Assembly: GCA_913045935.1 (NCBI GenBank)
Contig: CAJWSY010000007.1
Location: forward strand, 1 to 47,060
Direction of reading: 5' to 3'
Length of the DNA stretch: 47,060 nt
From: an uncultured Chloroflexota bacterium
GTDB taxonomy: Bacteria > Chloroflexota > Dehalococcoidia > Lucifugimonadales > GCA-002694895
The notes under the pieces are model-generated. The model ran no database searches and had not been told where the DNA came from. It saw only the letters and a list, made by a program, of their open reading frames with translations. The stretch's first letter is position 1; every line of letters begins with the position of its first letter. This document shows positions 1-8,545 of this stretch, in pieces. Position numbers and translations under genes: made by a program.

Positions 1-1083
<1,083 letters not shown>

Positions 1084-1107
1084 TAACGTGTTTTCGTCAC
1101 TATACAG

Positions 1108-1119
1108 TTGTTAAAGAGC
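1108..1119 (-). promoter_or_regulatory. rRNA leader boxA antitermination site
   Basis: On the minus strand this reads GCTCTTTAACAA, matching the classic bacterial boxA of rRNA leaders. It lies between the putative rRNA promoter and the 16S gene, about 25 bases before the mature 5' end. Known role: NusB/NusE binding during rRNA antitermination. The match and the position are seen directly; function is inferred. Confidence 0.75.
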
Positions 1120-1132
1120 GAATGAAATAAGA

Positions 1133-1161
1133 ATGTTAGTTAACAAATTGTAGAAAGTCAA
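1133..1161 (-). promoter_or_regulatory. Putative sigma70-type promoter of the rRNA operon
   Basis: On the minus strand a -35 TTGACT (1156-1161) and a -10 TAACAT (1133-1138) are separated by exactly 17 bases, upstream of boxA and the 16S gene. Predicted transcription would start near 1126 and run into the rRNA leader. Confidence 0.6.
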
Positions 1162-1166
1162 TATTC

Positions 1167-1194
1167 TTGACATTTATTTTACAGGTAATAATAG
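1167..1194 (+). promoter_or_regulatory. Putative divergent promoter for the carbonic anhydrase-like gene
   Basis: A perfect -35 hexamer TTGACA (1167-1172) is followed after 16 bases by a poor -10, TAATAG (1189-1194). It lies only five bases from the -35 of the rRNA promoter on the other strand, so the two would be back to back. The weak -10 makes this uncertain. Confidence 0.35.
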
Positions 1195-1274
1195 GATTAT
1201 TTACTAATTTTTGATTTCTAAATGATTTTTGATAAAATAAAATTTCTAAATATCTATTTTGTTAAGAGGAAATT

Positions 1275-1787
1275 ATGATTAAAAAATTCAACGGAAAGGA
1301 ACCAAAAATTCATCCCACAGCTTTTGTTAGCGAATTTGCGTATCTCATAGGAGATATTGAAATAGGATCTAATTCAAGTATTTGGCCAGGCGTGATTTTA
1401 AGAGCTGATAGTGGAAAAATCATAATAGGTGAAAACACTAATATTCAAGATAATTCTATAGTTCACGGAGATGAAGATGTATTTATAGGCAACGGAGTTA
1501 CTATGGGACATATGGTTATGTGTCATGCTACAAGAGTGGGCGATAATGTAATGTTAGCAAATGCTTCTGTTATCAATGATGGAGTAAATGTGGGGAATAA
1601 TTGTTTAATTGGAGCTTCTTCTACTGTGGTCCCCAACATGGTTATACCGGATTATTCCTTTGTATTGGGAACCCCTGCTAGAATCAAATCACAAATTTCA
1701 GACAAACATCTCGATATGGTCAAAAAAAATGCTTTAAGCTATGTAAGAAGAACTAAGATTTACAAAAAGCATGGTGATTTCGAGTAG
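1275..1787 (+). CDS. Gamma carbonic anhydrase-like hexapeptide-repeat protein
   Basis: A 170-residue left-handed beta-helix protein of the gamma carbonic anhydrase / YrdA-PaaY family. Family members bind zinc at trimer interfaces; some hydrate CO2 and others have no proven activity. Hexapeptide repeats run through most of the chain. The three zinc histidines are visible at H64 (in NIQDNSIVHG), H79 and H84 (in GHMVMCH), with R43 and D45 matching the conserved arginine and aspartate. The start ATG has a GAGG-type ribosome site (AAGAGGAAATT). It stands alone, reading away from the rRNA gene and ending directly against the argS stop codon. Family assignment is firm; catalysis is inferred from the intact ligands. 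Confidence 0.88.
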   Translation: MIKKFNGKEPKIHPTAFVSEFAYLIGDIEIGSNSSIWPGVILRADSGKIIIGENTNIQDNSIVHGDEDVFIGNGVTMGHMVMCHATRVGDNVMLANASVINDGVNVGNNCLIGASSTVVPNMVIPDYSFVLGTPARIKSQISDKHLDMVKKNALSYVRRTKIYKKHGDFE

Positions 1788-3452
1788 TTACATATTTTTT
1801 GGAGATGAAATCATCATTAAATCCAAGCATTTTTTGACAGTGTTTAATATTGCTTTGCTTAATAGGATTTTAGAAACAGTTTTTTTAATTTCTTTTTCAT
1901 CAATAATTTTTTCAGATTGGTAATACGAATGAAATTCGGATGCTAATTCAAGGCAATACCTTGTTATATGATGAGGTTCTAATTCTTTAGCTATTTGTTC
2001 AATAACTTCAGGAAATTCAAGGATTTTTTTTGCTATTGAAATTTCTTTATCTGACTCTAAATGAATTTCAGAAATTTTATTAAAATCAATATTTAATTTT
2101 TTTGCATTTTCAATTAAGTTAGTTAACCTGGCATGAGCATATTGAATATAGTAGATTGGATTACTTGCATTTTGACTTTTGGCTAGTTCAATATCAAAAG
2201 TTAATTGACTGTCTGGAGTTCTTGAGAGGAAAAAATATCTACAAGCGTCACTACCTACTTCTGTAACTATCTCGCTTAATGTTACATATTCTCCGGATCT
2301 TTTTGATATTTTCACCTTTTCACTACCTTTTTTAATAGTAACCATTTGTGAAATTTTTATTTCTAAATTTTCAGATTTCACCCCCAAAGATTCCATTGCC
2401 AATTTGGTTCTTTTTATGTGCCCCTGATGATCTGCTCCCCAAATATTTATTACTTTATCAAATTTTCTTATGCAAAATTTATTATAATGATTTGCAATAT
2501 CTGAGAAGAAATATGTATGAGATAGATCTTTTTTAATCAAAACATTATCTCTTTCATCTCCTAATTTTTTTGACAAAAACCAAGTTGCTCCATCTTGTTT
2601 TAGTATCAATTTTTTATCTGATAATAATTTTAAAACTTGATCTAATGTTTTATCTGAAAAAAGTTGGGTTTCGTGAAACCAATTGTCAAAATTTACATTT
2701 AGATTATTTAAATCTTTTTTAATAATATCTAGCATTTTTTGAACACCGATTTTTGTTACATTGCCGATTATTTCCTGTTCGCTAATCTCAAGGTTTGAAA
2801 TTTCATTTTGAATGGAATGTGCTAAATCTGATATGTATGCACCTTTATAAGAATCTTCGTTAGAATTTATTTTGTTTTTGAGTTTTATATTTGGCATTTG
2901 ATTTAAAATACTTATCCCAAATTCTTTAATTTGATTCCCTGCGTCGTTAACATAATATTCATTTTTCACATTGAAGCCATAGTAATTTAATATTTTTGAT
3001 AATGCACTTCCATACACAGCTCCTCTGATATGTCCTACGTGTAATGGTCCTGTTGGATTTGCGCTTACAAATTCTATTTGTATATTTCTATTTTTTTTGT
3101 TAAATAAATTATCTAAGGTACCTGAATTTAGAGCTAAAGTTTTAATATTTGAACTGATATGTTTTTTGTTTATCGAAAAATTTAAATATCCAGGGTTGAT
3201 AATTTTAATTTCATCAATAAAATCAGGTTTTGTGTCATTTAAATATTTATATAATATATCAGCAATATCCATTGGATGTTTTTTTACAAATTTTGTCAAT
3301 CTTAAAGCAACACTTGATCCATAATCTGAATCAATAGAGTCAGGAGATTTTTGTACTAATAATCCATCTTTGCTCAATGATTGAATGTTAATGTTTGGGT
3401 ATCGTTTTTTCAGACTTGAAACTATAAGATTTTGTATTTTTTGAGTATACAT
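1788..3452 (-). CDS. argS: Arginyl-tRNA synthetase
   Basis: A 554-residue class I aminoacyl-tRNA synthetase that charges tRNA-Arg in the cytoplasm. The N-terminal additional domain covers about residues 1-110. The catalytic signature SANPTGPLHVGH ends with the HIGH-equivalent HVGH at 138-141, and the KMSKS-equivalent is KISKRSG at 381-387. The C-terminal helical DALR-type anticodon-binding domain follows from about 430. Length is normal for ArgS. The ATG start lies three bases after the selD stop, so the two genes are probably cotranscribed. It converges with the carbonic anhydrase-like gene with no spacer. Confidence 0.97.
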   Translation of the reverse strand: MYTQKIQNLIVSSLKKRYPNINIQSLSKDGLLVQKSPDSIDSDYGSSVALRLTKFVKKHPMDIADILYKYLNDTKPDFIDEIKIINPGYLNFSINKKHISSNIKTLALNSGTLDNLFNKKNRNIQIEFVSANPTGPLHVGHIRGAVYGSALSKILNYYGFNVKNEYYVNDAGNQIKEFGISILNQMPNIKLKNKINSNEDSYKGAYISDLAHSIQNEISNLEISEQEIIGNVTKIGVQKMLDIIKKDLNNLNVNFDNWFHETQLFSDKTLDQVLKLLSDKKLILKQDGATWFLSKKLGDERDNVLIKKDLSHTYFFSDIANHYNKFCIRKFDKVINIWGADHQGHIKRTKLAMESLGVKSENLEIKISQMVTIKKGSEKVKISKRSGEYVTLSEIVTEVGSDACRYFFLSRTPDSQLTFDIELAKSQNASNPIYYIQYAHARLTNLIENAKKLNIDFNKISEIHLESDKEISIAKKILEFPEVIEQIAKELEPHHITRYCLELASEFHSYYQSEKIIDEKEIKKTVSKILLSKAILNTVKKCLDLMMISSPKNM

Positions 3453-3455
3453 ATG

Positions 3456-4511
3456 TTAGCCAAATTTTATGAATTCATTATTGTCTAATTTACTTGTTTC
3501 TCCGATAATTGAAGCTTGTTGATGATTAGTGCTTATTAAGTCATTTATAACATTTTTTGCGTCAGATTTCTTTACAGTAAATAAAAGTCCCCCCGAAGTT
3601 TGGGCATCGCTTAAAATAATTTTTTCTTTGTTATTTAAATTTTTAAAATTTTTTATTTTTGAGTCTGCAAATTCCATGTTTAATTTAGTACCACTTGATA
3701 TATTTGATTCTATATATCTTTCTAAATTATTTATGATTGGAAGGGAATCAGTATAAAGCGTGCAACTAATCTCACTATTTAAAGCTATATTGTAAATATG
3801 TCCAATTAACCCATAACCAGTAATATCTACACATGAGCTTGCATTATATTCAAGCATGATATCTTTAGCATATTTGTTTAGCATTGCCATTGATTCAATC
3901 GAATCAATTATAAGTGCATTATTTGATTCAAGTTTTTCATTCATTATGAGATTGTTTATTATTCCGGTACCAAGAGGCTTGGTAAGTATGATAGCTTCCT
4001 GTTCATTAGCATTACTGTTTGTTATTATTTTTTTGCATTCTGTAATTCCTATGGCCGCAATACCATATTTTGGTTCAGAGTCATAGATTGTATGACCTCC
4101 TAGAATATTTAAACCAGCTTCATCACATTTTGACTTTGACCCATTTAATATTTCTTTAATTATTTTTTTTGGAAAAGTTTTTGGAAATGCGGCAATATTT
4201 AATCCTATAATGGGGTCTACTCCCATAGCATATATATCACTCATTGAATTTGATGCTGCAATTTCTCCATAAGAATATGGAGAGTCTACATTTGGAGGAA
4301 AAAAATCAACAGTCATTACCAGGCATTGGTTGTCATTAATTTTGTACACAGCTGCATCATCCTTGTCAGATGAATCTACAAGAATATTAGGATTGTTTTT
4401 CCCTACATTGAATAAGCTTAAGATTTGACCCAAATCTTCTATAGAAAACTTAGAGCCTCAGCCCCCTGAGTTTGTATATTTAGTTAATTTAAATTGATTC
4501 TTATTTGACAT
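3456..4511 (-). CDS. selD: Selenide, water dikinase (selenophosphate synthetase), selenocysteine-containing
   Basis: Makes selenophosphate, the selenium donor for selenocysteine and selenouridine, from selenide and ATP. The frame opens at the ATG at 4511 and continues through an in-frame TGA at 4458-4460, giving 351 residues. A caller that stops at TGA would see only the last 325 residues. The N terminus reads NSGGUGSK, the family's glycine-rich active-site loop with U18 where E. coli has Cys17, followed by the conserved lysine. DLGQIL after it, the DKDDAAVY ATP/metal segment, the TVDFFPP segment, GGHTI and SGGLLF are all family features. TGA terminates many other genes here, so the code is not changed. 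A SECIS-like hairpin follows the TGA. argS lies three bases downstream. Confidence 0.93.
4420..4438 (-). promoter_or_regulatory. SECIS-like hairpin within selD
   Basis: In the selD transcript the arms AAGAUUU and AAAUCUU form a perfect 7-bp stem closing a five-base loop GGGUC. The stem begins 19 bases after the in-frame UGA. Bacterial SECIS elements sit just downstream of the UGA and carry a GGU-type apical loop recognised by SelB. The hairpin encodes the conserved DLGQI residues, so it is a dual-purpose sequence. The pairing is seen directly; SelB binding is inferred. Confidence 0.75.
4458..4460 (-). other. In-frame UGA predicted to encode selenocysteine
   Basis: This is codon 18 of selD, at the position of the catalytic Cys/Sec of the family (GGUGSK). 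The frame is open and shows family conservation on both sides, and the SECIS-like hairpin follows. Confidence 0.88.
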
Positions 4512-4642
4512 ATTATTTATATATCTATTTTTAAACTATATTAGGCTACAATAAGTTTGAATGCCAATAAAGGCTTTGGTATGTTATCTTTAATAATTTA
4601 TTAACATTTGTATCTTAGATTAATACGAATAATGGTTAATAT

Positions 4643-5257
4643 ATGATTAAACGAACTATAGATTTAAGTTTTATTGTAATTGGATTTATATTATTAATGC
4701 CAATATTATTTATTGTTGTTATTTTTGTCCTCTTATTTTTACTGTTTGAAGATGGACCGCCATTTTTTTACACGCAAGATAGACTAGGAGAAAATAAGAA
4801 AATATTCAAATTGTTTAAATTTAGATCAATGATTAAAGAAGCTGAACAAACTACTGGAGCAGTTTGGGCTGTCAAAAACAGCGATCCAAGATTAACAAAA
4901 ACAGGTAAGTTCATACGAAAATATGCAATTGATGAAATACCACAACTTATAAATATATTTAAAGGAGACATTAGTTTGGTTGGACCAAGACCTGAAAGAC
5001 CAGAATTATATGAAGAATTTGAAAAGATGAATATTCCGTATTATCTTAGGCTTAATGCTCCTCAAGGATTAACTGGATTAGCTCAGTTATTGGGTTCTTA
5101 CGATACTTTACCTAAAAACAAATTAAGATATGACTTGTTGTATATCAAAAATCAAACAATAATGTTGGATATAAAGATAATTATTTTCTCAGTTTTAGTT
5201 ACATTAATTGGGAATTGGCAATCTGATTCAAGAAAGTGGGTAAAAAAATATTTTTAA
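4643..5257 (+). CDS. Undecaprenyl-phosphate sugar-1-phosphate transferase (bacterial sugar transferase family)
   Basis: A 204-residue monotopic phosphoglycosyl transferase (PF02397 family, PglC/WcaJ catalytic core). It would start glycan assembly by moving a sugar-1-phosphate from a nucleotide sugar to undecaprenyl phosphate at the inner membrane. A hydrophobic re-entrant/membrane helix lies at about 8-36. Signature motifs are KFRSM (59-63), the DEIPQ segment with the catalytic Asp-Glu pair (97-101) and GPRPERPE (114-121). The size is that of the short PglC-like form, without the N-terminal membrane domain of WbaP/WcaJ. It opens the polysaccharide region. The sugar cannot be told from sequence. 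Confidence 0.9.
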   Translation: MIKRTIDLSFIVIGFILLMPILFIVVIFVLLFLLFEDGPPFFYTQDRLGENKKIFKLFKFRSMIKEAEQTTGAVWAVKNSDPRLTKTGKFIRKYAIDEIPQLINIFKGDISLVGPRPERPELYEEFEKMNIPYYLRLNAPQGLTGLAQLLGSYDTLPKNKLRYDLLYIKNQTIMLDIKIIIFSVLVTLIGNWQSDSRKWVKKYF

Positions 5258-5333
5258 TGTAAAAACACCCTAATATGTATTATTTTAAGCATATTACATT
5301 TATAAAATAACTATAAATCTTAGAAGGAAAACA

Positions 5334-6383
5334 ATGTCACGTAAATTTAATATTGGAGATGTGAAAATTACTCAAGACTCTGAGTGTTTTGTTGTAGCGG
5401 AAATTGGCGCCAATCACATGGGTAAAATTGATATTGCAGAAAAAATGATTTTATCTGCCAAAGAATCAGGTGCTAATGCAGTAAAATTTCAAAAAAGGAA
5501 TAATCAAGAATTATTTACTCAAGAAATGTTTGATATGCCCTATATAAATTCAAATAGTTTTGCAGAAACTTACGGTGAACATAGAGAATATTTGGAATTT
5601 GGTAACGAGGAATATAAACACTTAATTGACTTTGCCCGTCATCATGAAATCATGTTTTTCGCAACTCCATTTGATTTTCAAAGTGTAGACTTTTTAGAAA
5701 AATTTAATTTACCCGCGTATAAAACTGCTTCTGCTGATATAACTAATACTCCTTTTTTAGAATATATTGCCTCTACTGGCAGACCAATGATTGTTAGCAC
5801 AGGAGGAGCAAGTTTGGATGATGTTAAAAGAGCTTACGATAAAATTAGTAAATATAATAACCAATTATCAATCTTACAATGTAGCTCAGTTTACCCTGCA
5901 GAACCATCGGATATGAATCTTTCTGTTATTAACACTTATTTGGCAGAATTTGAAAATAATATAATTGGCCTTTCAGATCATCAAAGTGGAATAGCATTAG
6001 CATTGGTAGGTTACGTTTTAGGAGCAAGAATTATTGAAAAACACTTTACTCTTAATAGATCTATGAAAGGAACTGACCAACCTTTTTCGTTAGAACCAAT
6101 TGGATTAAAGAAGTTAATCAGGGATTTACATCGCTCTAAACTAGCTATGGGAACAGGAGAAAAAAAACTATTAGAAAATGAAAAGCCTGCAATGTTTAAA
6201 CTTCGAAAAAAATTGGTTGCATCAAAAGACTTGCGAGAAGGAACAGTTTTAAAAAAAGAAGATATTGCTATAAAAATCCCAGGTGATGGGACTCCTCCTC
6301 ATGAATTAGATTATTTTATAGGTAAAAAAATAAATATAGCTATTTCTAAAGATGAAGATTTAAATAAAAACCAAATTAGTTAG
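5334..6383 (+). CDS. NeuB-family ulosonic acid synthase with SAF domain
   Basis: A 349-residue homologue of sialic/legionaminic/pseudaminic acid synthases, which condense phosphoenolpyruvate with a hexose-type aldose to give a nine-carbon 2-keto acid. The NeuB TIM barrel begins with EIGANHMG (23-30) and AVKFQKR (49-55), and later has QCSSVYPAEP, GLSDHQSG and EKHFTL with a following KGTDQPFS. A C-terminal antifreeze-like SAF domain occupies about 285-345. A clear AAGGAAAA ribosome site precedes the ATG. Downstream lie a KdsC-like phosphatase, an SDR and a CMP-sugar synthetase, which fits a CMP-ulosonic acid route. No NeuC/LegG-type epimerase is present in the window, so the aldose substrate is unknown. 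Confidence 0.88.
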   Translation: MSRKFNIGDVKITQDSECFVVAEIGANHMGKIDIAEKMILSAKESGANAVKFQKRNNQELFTQEMFDMPYINSNSFAETYGEHREYLEFGNEEYKHLIDFARHHEIMFFATPFDFQSVDFLEKFNLPAYKTASADITNTPFLEYIASTGRPMIVSTGGASLDDVKRAYDKISKYNNQLSILQCSSVYPAEPSDMNLSVINTYLAEFENNIIGLSDHQSGIALALVGYVLGARIIEKHFTLNRSMKGTDQPFSLEPIGLKKLIRDLHRSKLAMGTGEKKLLENEKPAMFKLRKKLVASKDLREGTVLKKEDIAIKIPGDGTPPHELDYFIGKKINIAISKDEDLNKNQIS

Positions 6384-6385
6384 AT

Positions 6386-6964
6386 ATGAACAGCAATTTT
6401 ATAAATGAAAAGAATTTTAAAATCTTTGGTTCTGAAGAAATGAATGAGGTTGCCAAAAATATCAGAGTTGTAGTTTTTGATTTTGATGGAGTTTTTACTG
6501 ATAATAGTGTTTACACATCAGAGGACGGTAAAGAAATTATCAAAAATTCTAAGTATGATAGTATGGGAATATCTAAAGCCAATAGAAGGCAAAATTTCGA
6601 ATTAGAGAAAGTTCCTTATATTGTTTTTTCTAGCGAAACAAATCAAACAGTTAGTGCTAGATGTCAAAAAATAAAAATTGACCATCATATTTCAGGTGAT
6701 AAATTTCAAGATTTAAAGACCAATATTAAAACTAAAGATTTTGAAATTAATCAAATTGCTTTTGTGGGTAACGATATCAATGATCTTGGATGTTTATTAA
6801 ATGTTGGATTACCTGTTATTGTTCCTGACTCAAGTAATGATGTTATAGATAAAATTAAAGAACAAAATACCAATGTATTCGTTACCCAAAATTATGGTGG
6901 CAAGGGAGTTGTTAGGGAAGTGATAGATTATTTTGAAAAAATCAAAATTCCTCCTATATTATAA
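6386..6964 (+). CDS. KdsC-like HAD phosphatase
   Basis: A 192-residue HAD-superfamily protein of the small capless KdsC type, which dephosphorylates 8- or 9-carbon ulosonic acid phosphates. The nucleophile motif is FDFDGV with D32 and D34. The KdsC-like segment continues through YTSEDGKE and KYDSMGIS, and the acidic motif GNDIND is at 128-133. It starts two bases after the synthase stop, so it probably acts on the synthase product (inference). In some sialic acid loci this domain is fused to the CMP synthetase; here it is separate. Confidence 0.82.
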   Translation: MNSNFINEKNFKIFGSEEMNEVAKNIRVVVFDFDGVFTDNSVYTSEDGKEIIKNSKYDSMGISKANRRQNFELEKVPYIVFSSETNQTVSARCQKIKIDHHISGDKFQDLKTNIKTKDFEINQIAFVGNDINDLGCLLNVGLPVIVPDSSNDVIDKIKEQNTNVFVTQNYGGKGVVREVIDYFEKIKIPPIL

Positions 6965-6983
6965 ATTGTAATTGAGAAACACT

Positions 6984-7775
6984 ATGTCAAATTTTTTTTC
7001 GTTAAAAGACAAAATTATTTTTATTACAGGAGGTTCAGGTAATTTAGGGACTGATTTCACTAACACTTTATTAGATGCCAAAGCAAAGATTGTTGTTTTA
7101 GATATAAATAATTTTGACAAAATTAAACAATCAGAAAATTTGAAGTATTTTAGTGTAGATATAACCAAAAAAGAAGAAATTAAAGAAGTTCTTGAAATTG
7201 TTAAAAAAGAATGGGGAATTCCGTATGGGTTGATTAATAATGCAGGAATTGATTCTCCTCCAAATTCTAATGTAGACTCTAATGTTAGTTTTGAAAATTA
7301 TTCTGAAGATGATTGGAACCGAGTGATGGATGTTAACCTTAAGGGAGCTTTCTTTTGCTCTCAGATCATTGGAAATGAAATGGCGCAAAATAAAACAGGG
7401 TCAATCGTTAATATAAATTCTCTTTATGGAAATTTGTCTCCAGACCAAAGATTGTATTCTCATTTTTCAGATAATGACCAAAGCTTTTTTAAACCTTTTG
7501 TATATGGAGCATCTAAAGCAGGATTAGCAAATCTCACAAAATACTTGTCAACTTATTGGGCTTCAAATAATGTTAGAGTAAATTCAATGACTTTAGGTGG
7601 TGTTTATAATAATCAAGATAAGGAATTTGTATCAAAATATATTGATAAAGTCCCTATGGGCCGAATGGCTGATGTTAAGGATTTCAGAGGTGCTTTGATC
7701 TTTTTGTTATCTGATAGCTCGAGTTATGTTACAGGAACAGATATTGTTATTGATGGAGGATTTAGCGCATGGTGA
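6984..7775 (+). CDS. Short-chain dehydrogenase/reductase
   Basis: A 263-residue classical SDR with NAD(P)-binding TGGSGNLG (15-22), NNAG (85-88), catalytic S146, the Y174-x-x-x-K178 pair (YGASK) and a C-terminal VTGTDIVIDGG segment. I chose the ATG at 6984 rather than a TTG at 6972, because homologues begin close to FSLKDK. It overlaps the next gene by seven bases. Similar SDRs occur beside NeuB and CMP synthetase genes in some surface-glycan loci, where they are thought to modify the ulosonic acid or its precursor. The substrate is not known from sequence. Confidence 0.85.
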   Translation: MSNFFSLKDKIIFITGGSGNLGTDFTNTLLDAKAKIVVLDINNFDKIKQSENLKYFSVDITKKEEIKEVLEIVKKEWGIPYGLINNAGIDSPPNSNVDSNVSFENYSEDDWNRVMDVNLKGAFFCSQIIGNEMAQNKTGSIVNINSLYGNLSPDQRLYSHFSDNDQSFFKPFVYGASKAGLANLTKYLSTYWASNNVRVNSMTLGGVYNNQDKEFVSKYIDKVPMGRMADVKDFRGALIFLLSDSSSYVTGTDIVIDGGFSAW

Positions 7776-8545
7776 ATAACGGTGTGATAGCTCTGATTCC
7801 TGCCAGATCAGGATCTAAGAGAATAGTTAACAAAAATATCAAATATTTGGAAAACCATCCTTTAATTGCTTATACAATTTCATCTGCCATCAATTCAGAA
7901 GTGTTTGATTCTGTAATGGTTTCAACAGATTCCACAGAAATAGCAAATATTTCTAAATATTATGGTGCGGAAATACCTTTTTTTAGGCCCAAAGAATATG
8001 CAAAAGATAATTCACCAGATTTTGAATGGCTTGATTTTACAATAAAAAAACTTGATGAGTTAAAAAAAAATTATTTATATGTTTGTATTTTGAGACCAAC
8101 TAGTCCGTTTCGTAATGAATTAACCTTACAAAGAGCATGGAAAGAATTTATAACAAAAGAAAAATCTATTGATTCAATTCGAGCAGTTGAACTATGTGGT
8201 CAACATCCTTACAAAATGTGGAATTATGACGGAGAATATATAAAACCGTTAATGAATAATATTATATCTGATGAATATGGACAGCCATTTCACAGTATGC
8301 AATATTCTTCCTTGCCTGAAATATATGTACAAAATGCAAGTTTAGAGATTGTAAAAAAAAGTTCTGTTTACGATACAGGTACTATTTCTGGTAGTAAAAT
8401 TGCTCCTTTTTTTACAAATAATTATGAAGGTATTGATGTTAATACACCAACAGATTGGATTGTTGCAGAAACATTAATACACAATAAATTGGCATTATTA
8501 CCAAATATAGAAATCAAACCATATCAAAATTCAGGGAAATTATAA
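7769..8545 (+). CDS. CMP-ulosonic acid synthetase (acylneuraminate cytidylyltransferase family)
   Basis: A 258-residue NeuA/LegF/KdsB-type cytidylyltransferase that activates a ulosonic acid with CTP. The CTP-binding motif IPARSGSKR is at 10-18. Further family segments are the MVSTDSTEIA region and ILRPTSPFR, with later metal- and sugar-binding regions. It overlaps the upstream SDR by seven bases and its TAA shares a base with the ATG of the transketolase (TAATG), so the genes are translationally coupled. Family is firm; whether the sugar is a sialic, legionaminic or other ulosonic acid is not determined. Confidence 0.88.
   Translation: MVNNGVIALIPARSGSKRIVNKNIKYLENHPLIAYTISSAINSEVFDSVMVSTDSTEIANISKYYGAEIPFFRPKEYAKDNSPDFEWLDFTIKKLDELKKNYLYVCILRPTSPFRNELTLQRAWKEFITKEKSIDSIRAVELCGQHPYKMWNYDGEYIKPLMNNIISDEYGQPFHSMQYSSLPEIYVQNASLEIVKKSSVYDTGTISGSKIAPFFTNNYEGIDVNTPTDWIVAETLIHNKLALLPNIEIKPYQNSGKL

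Noticed and set aside
3456-4433. selD as a shortened gene or a pseudogene broken by a stop codon
   Set aside because: The frame continues upstream through one TGA exactly at the Sec/Cys position with full family conservation and a SECIS-like hairpin.
5262-5303. Stem of TAATATG and CATATTA after the sugar transferase as a terminator
   Set aside because: The stem is all A-T apart from one G-C pair, and no T-tract follows.
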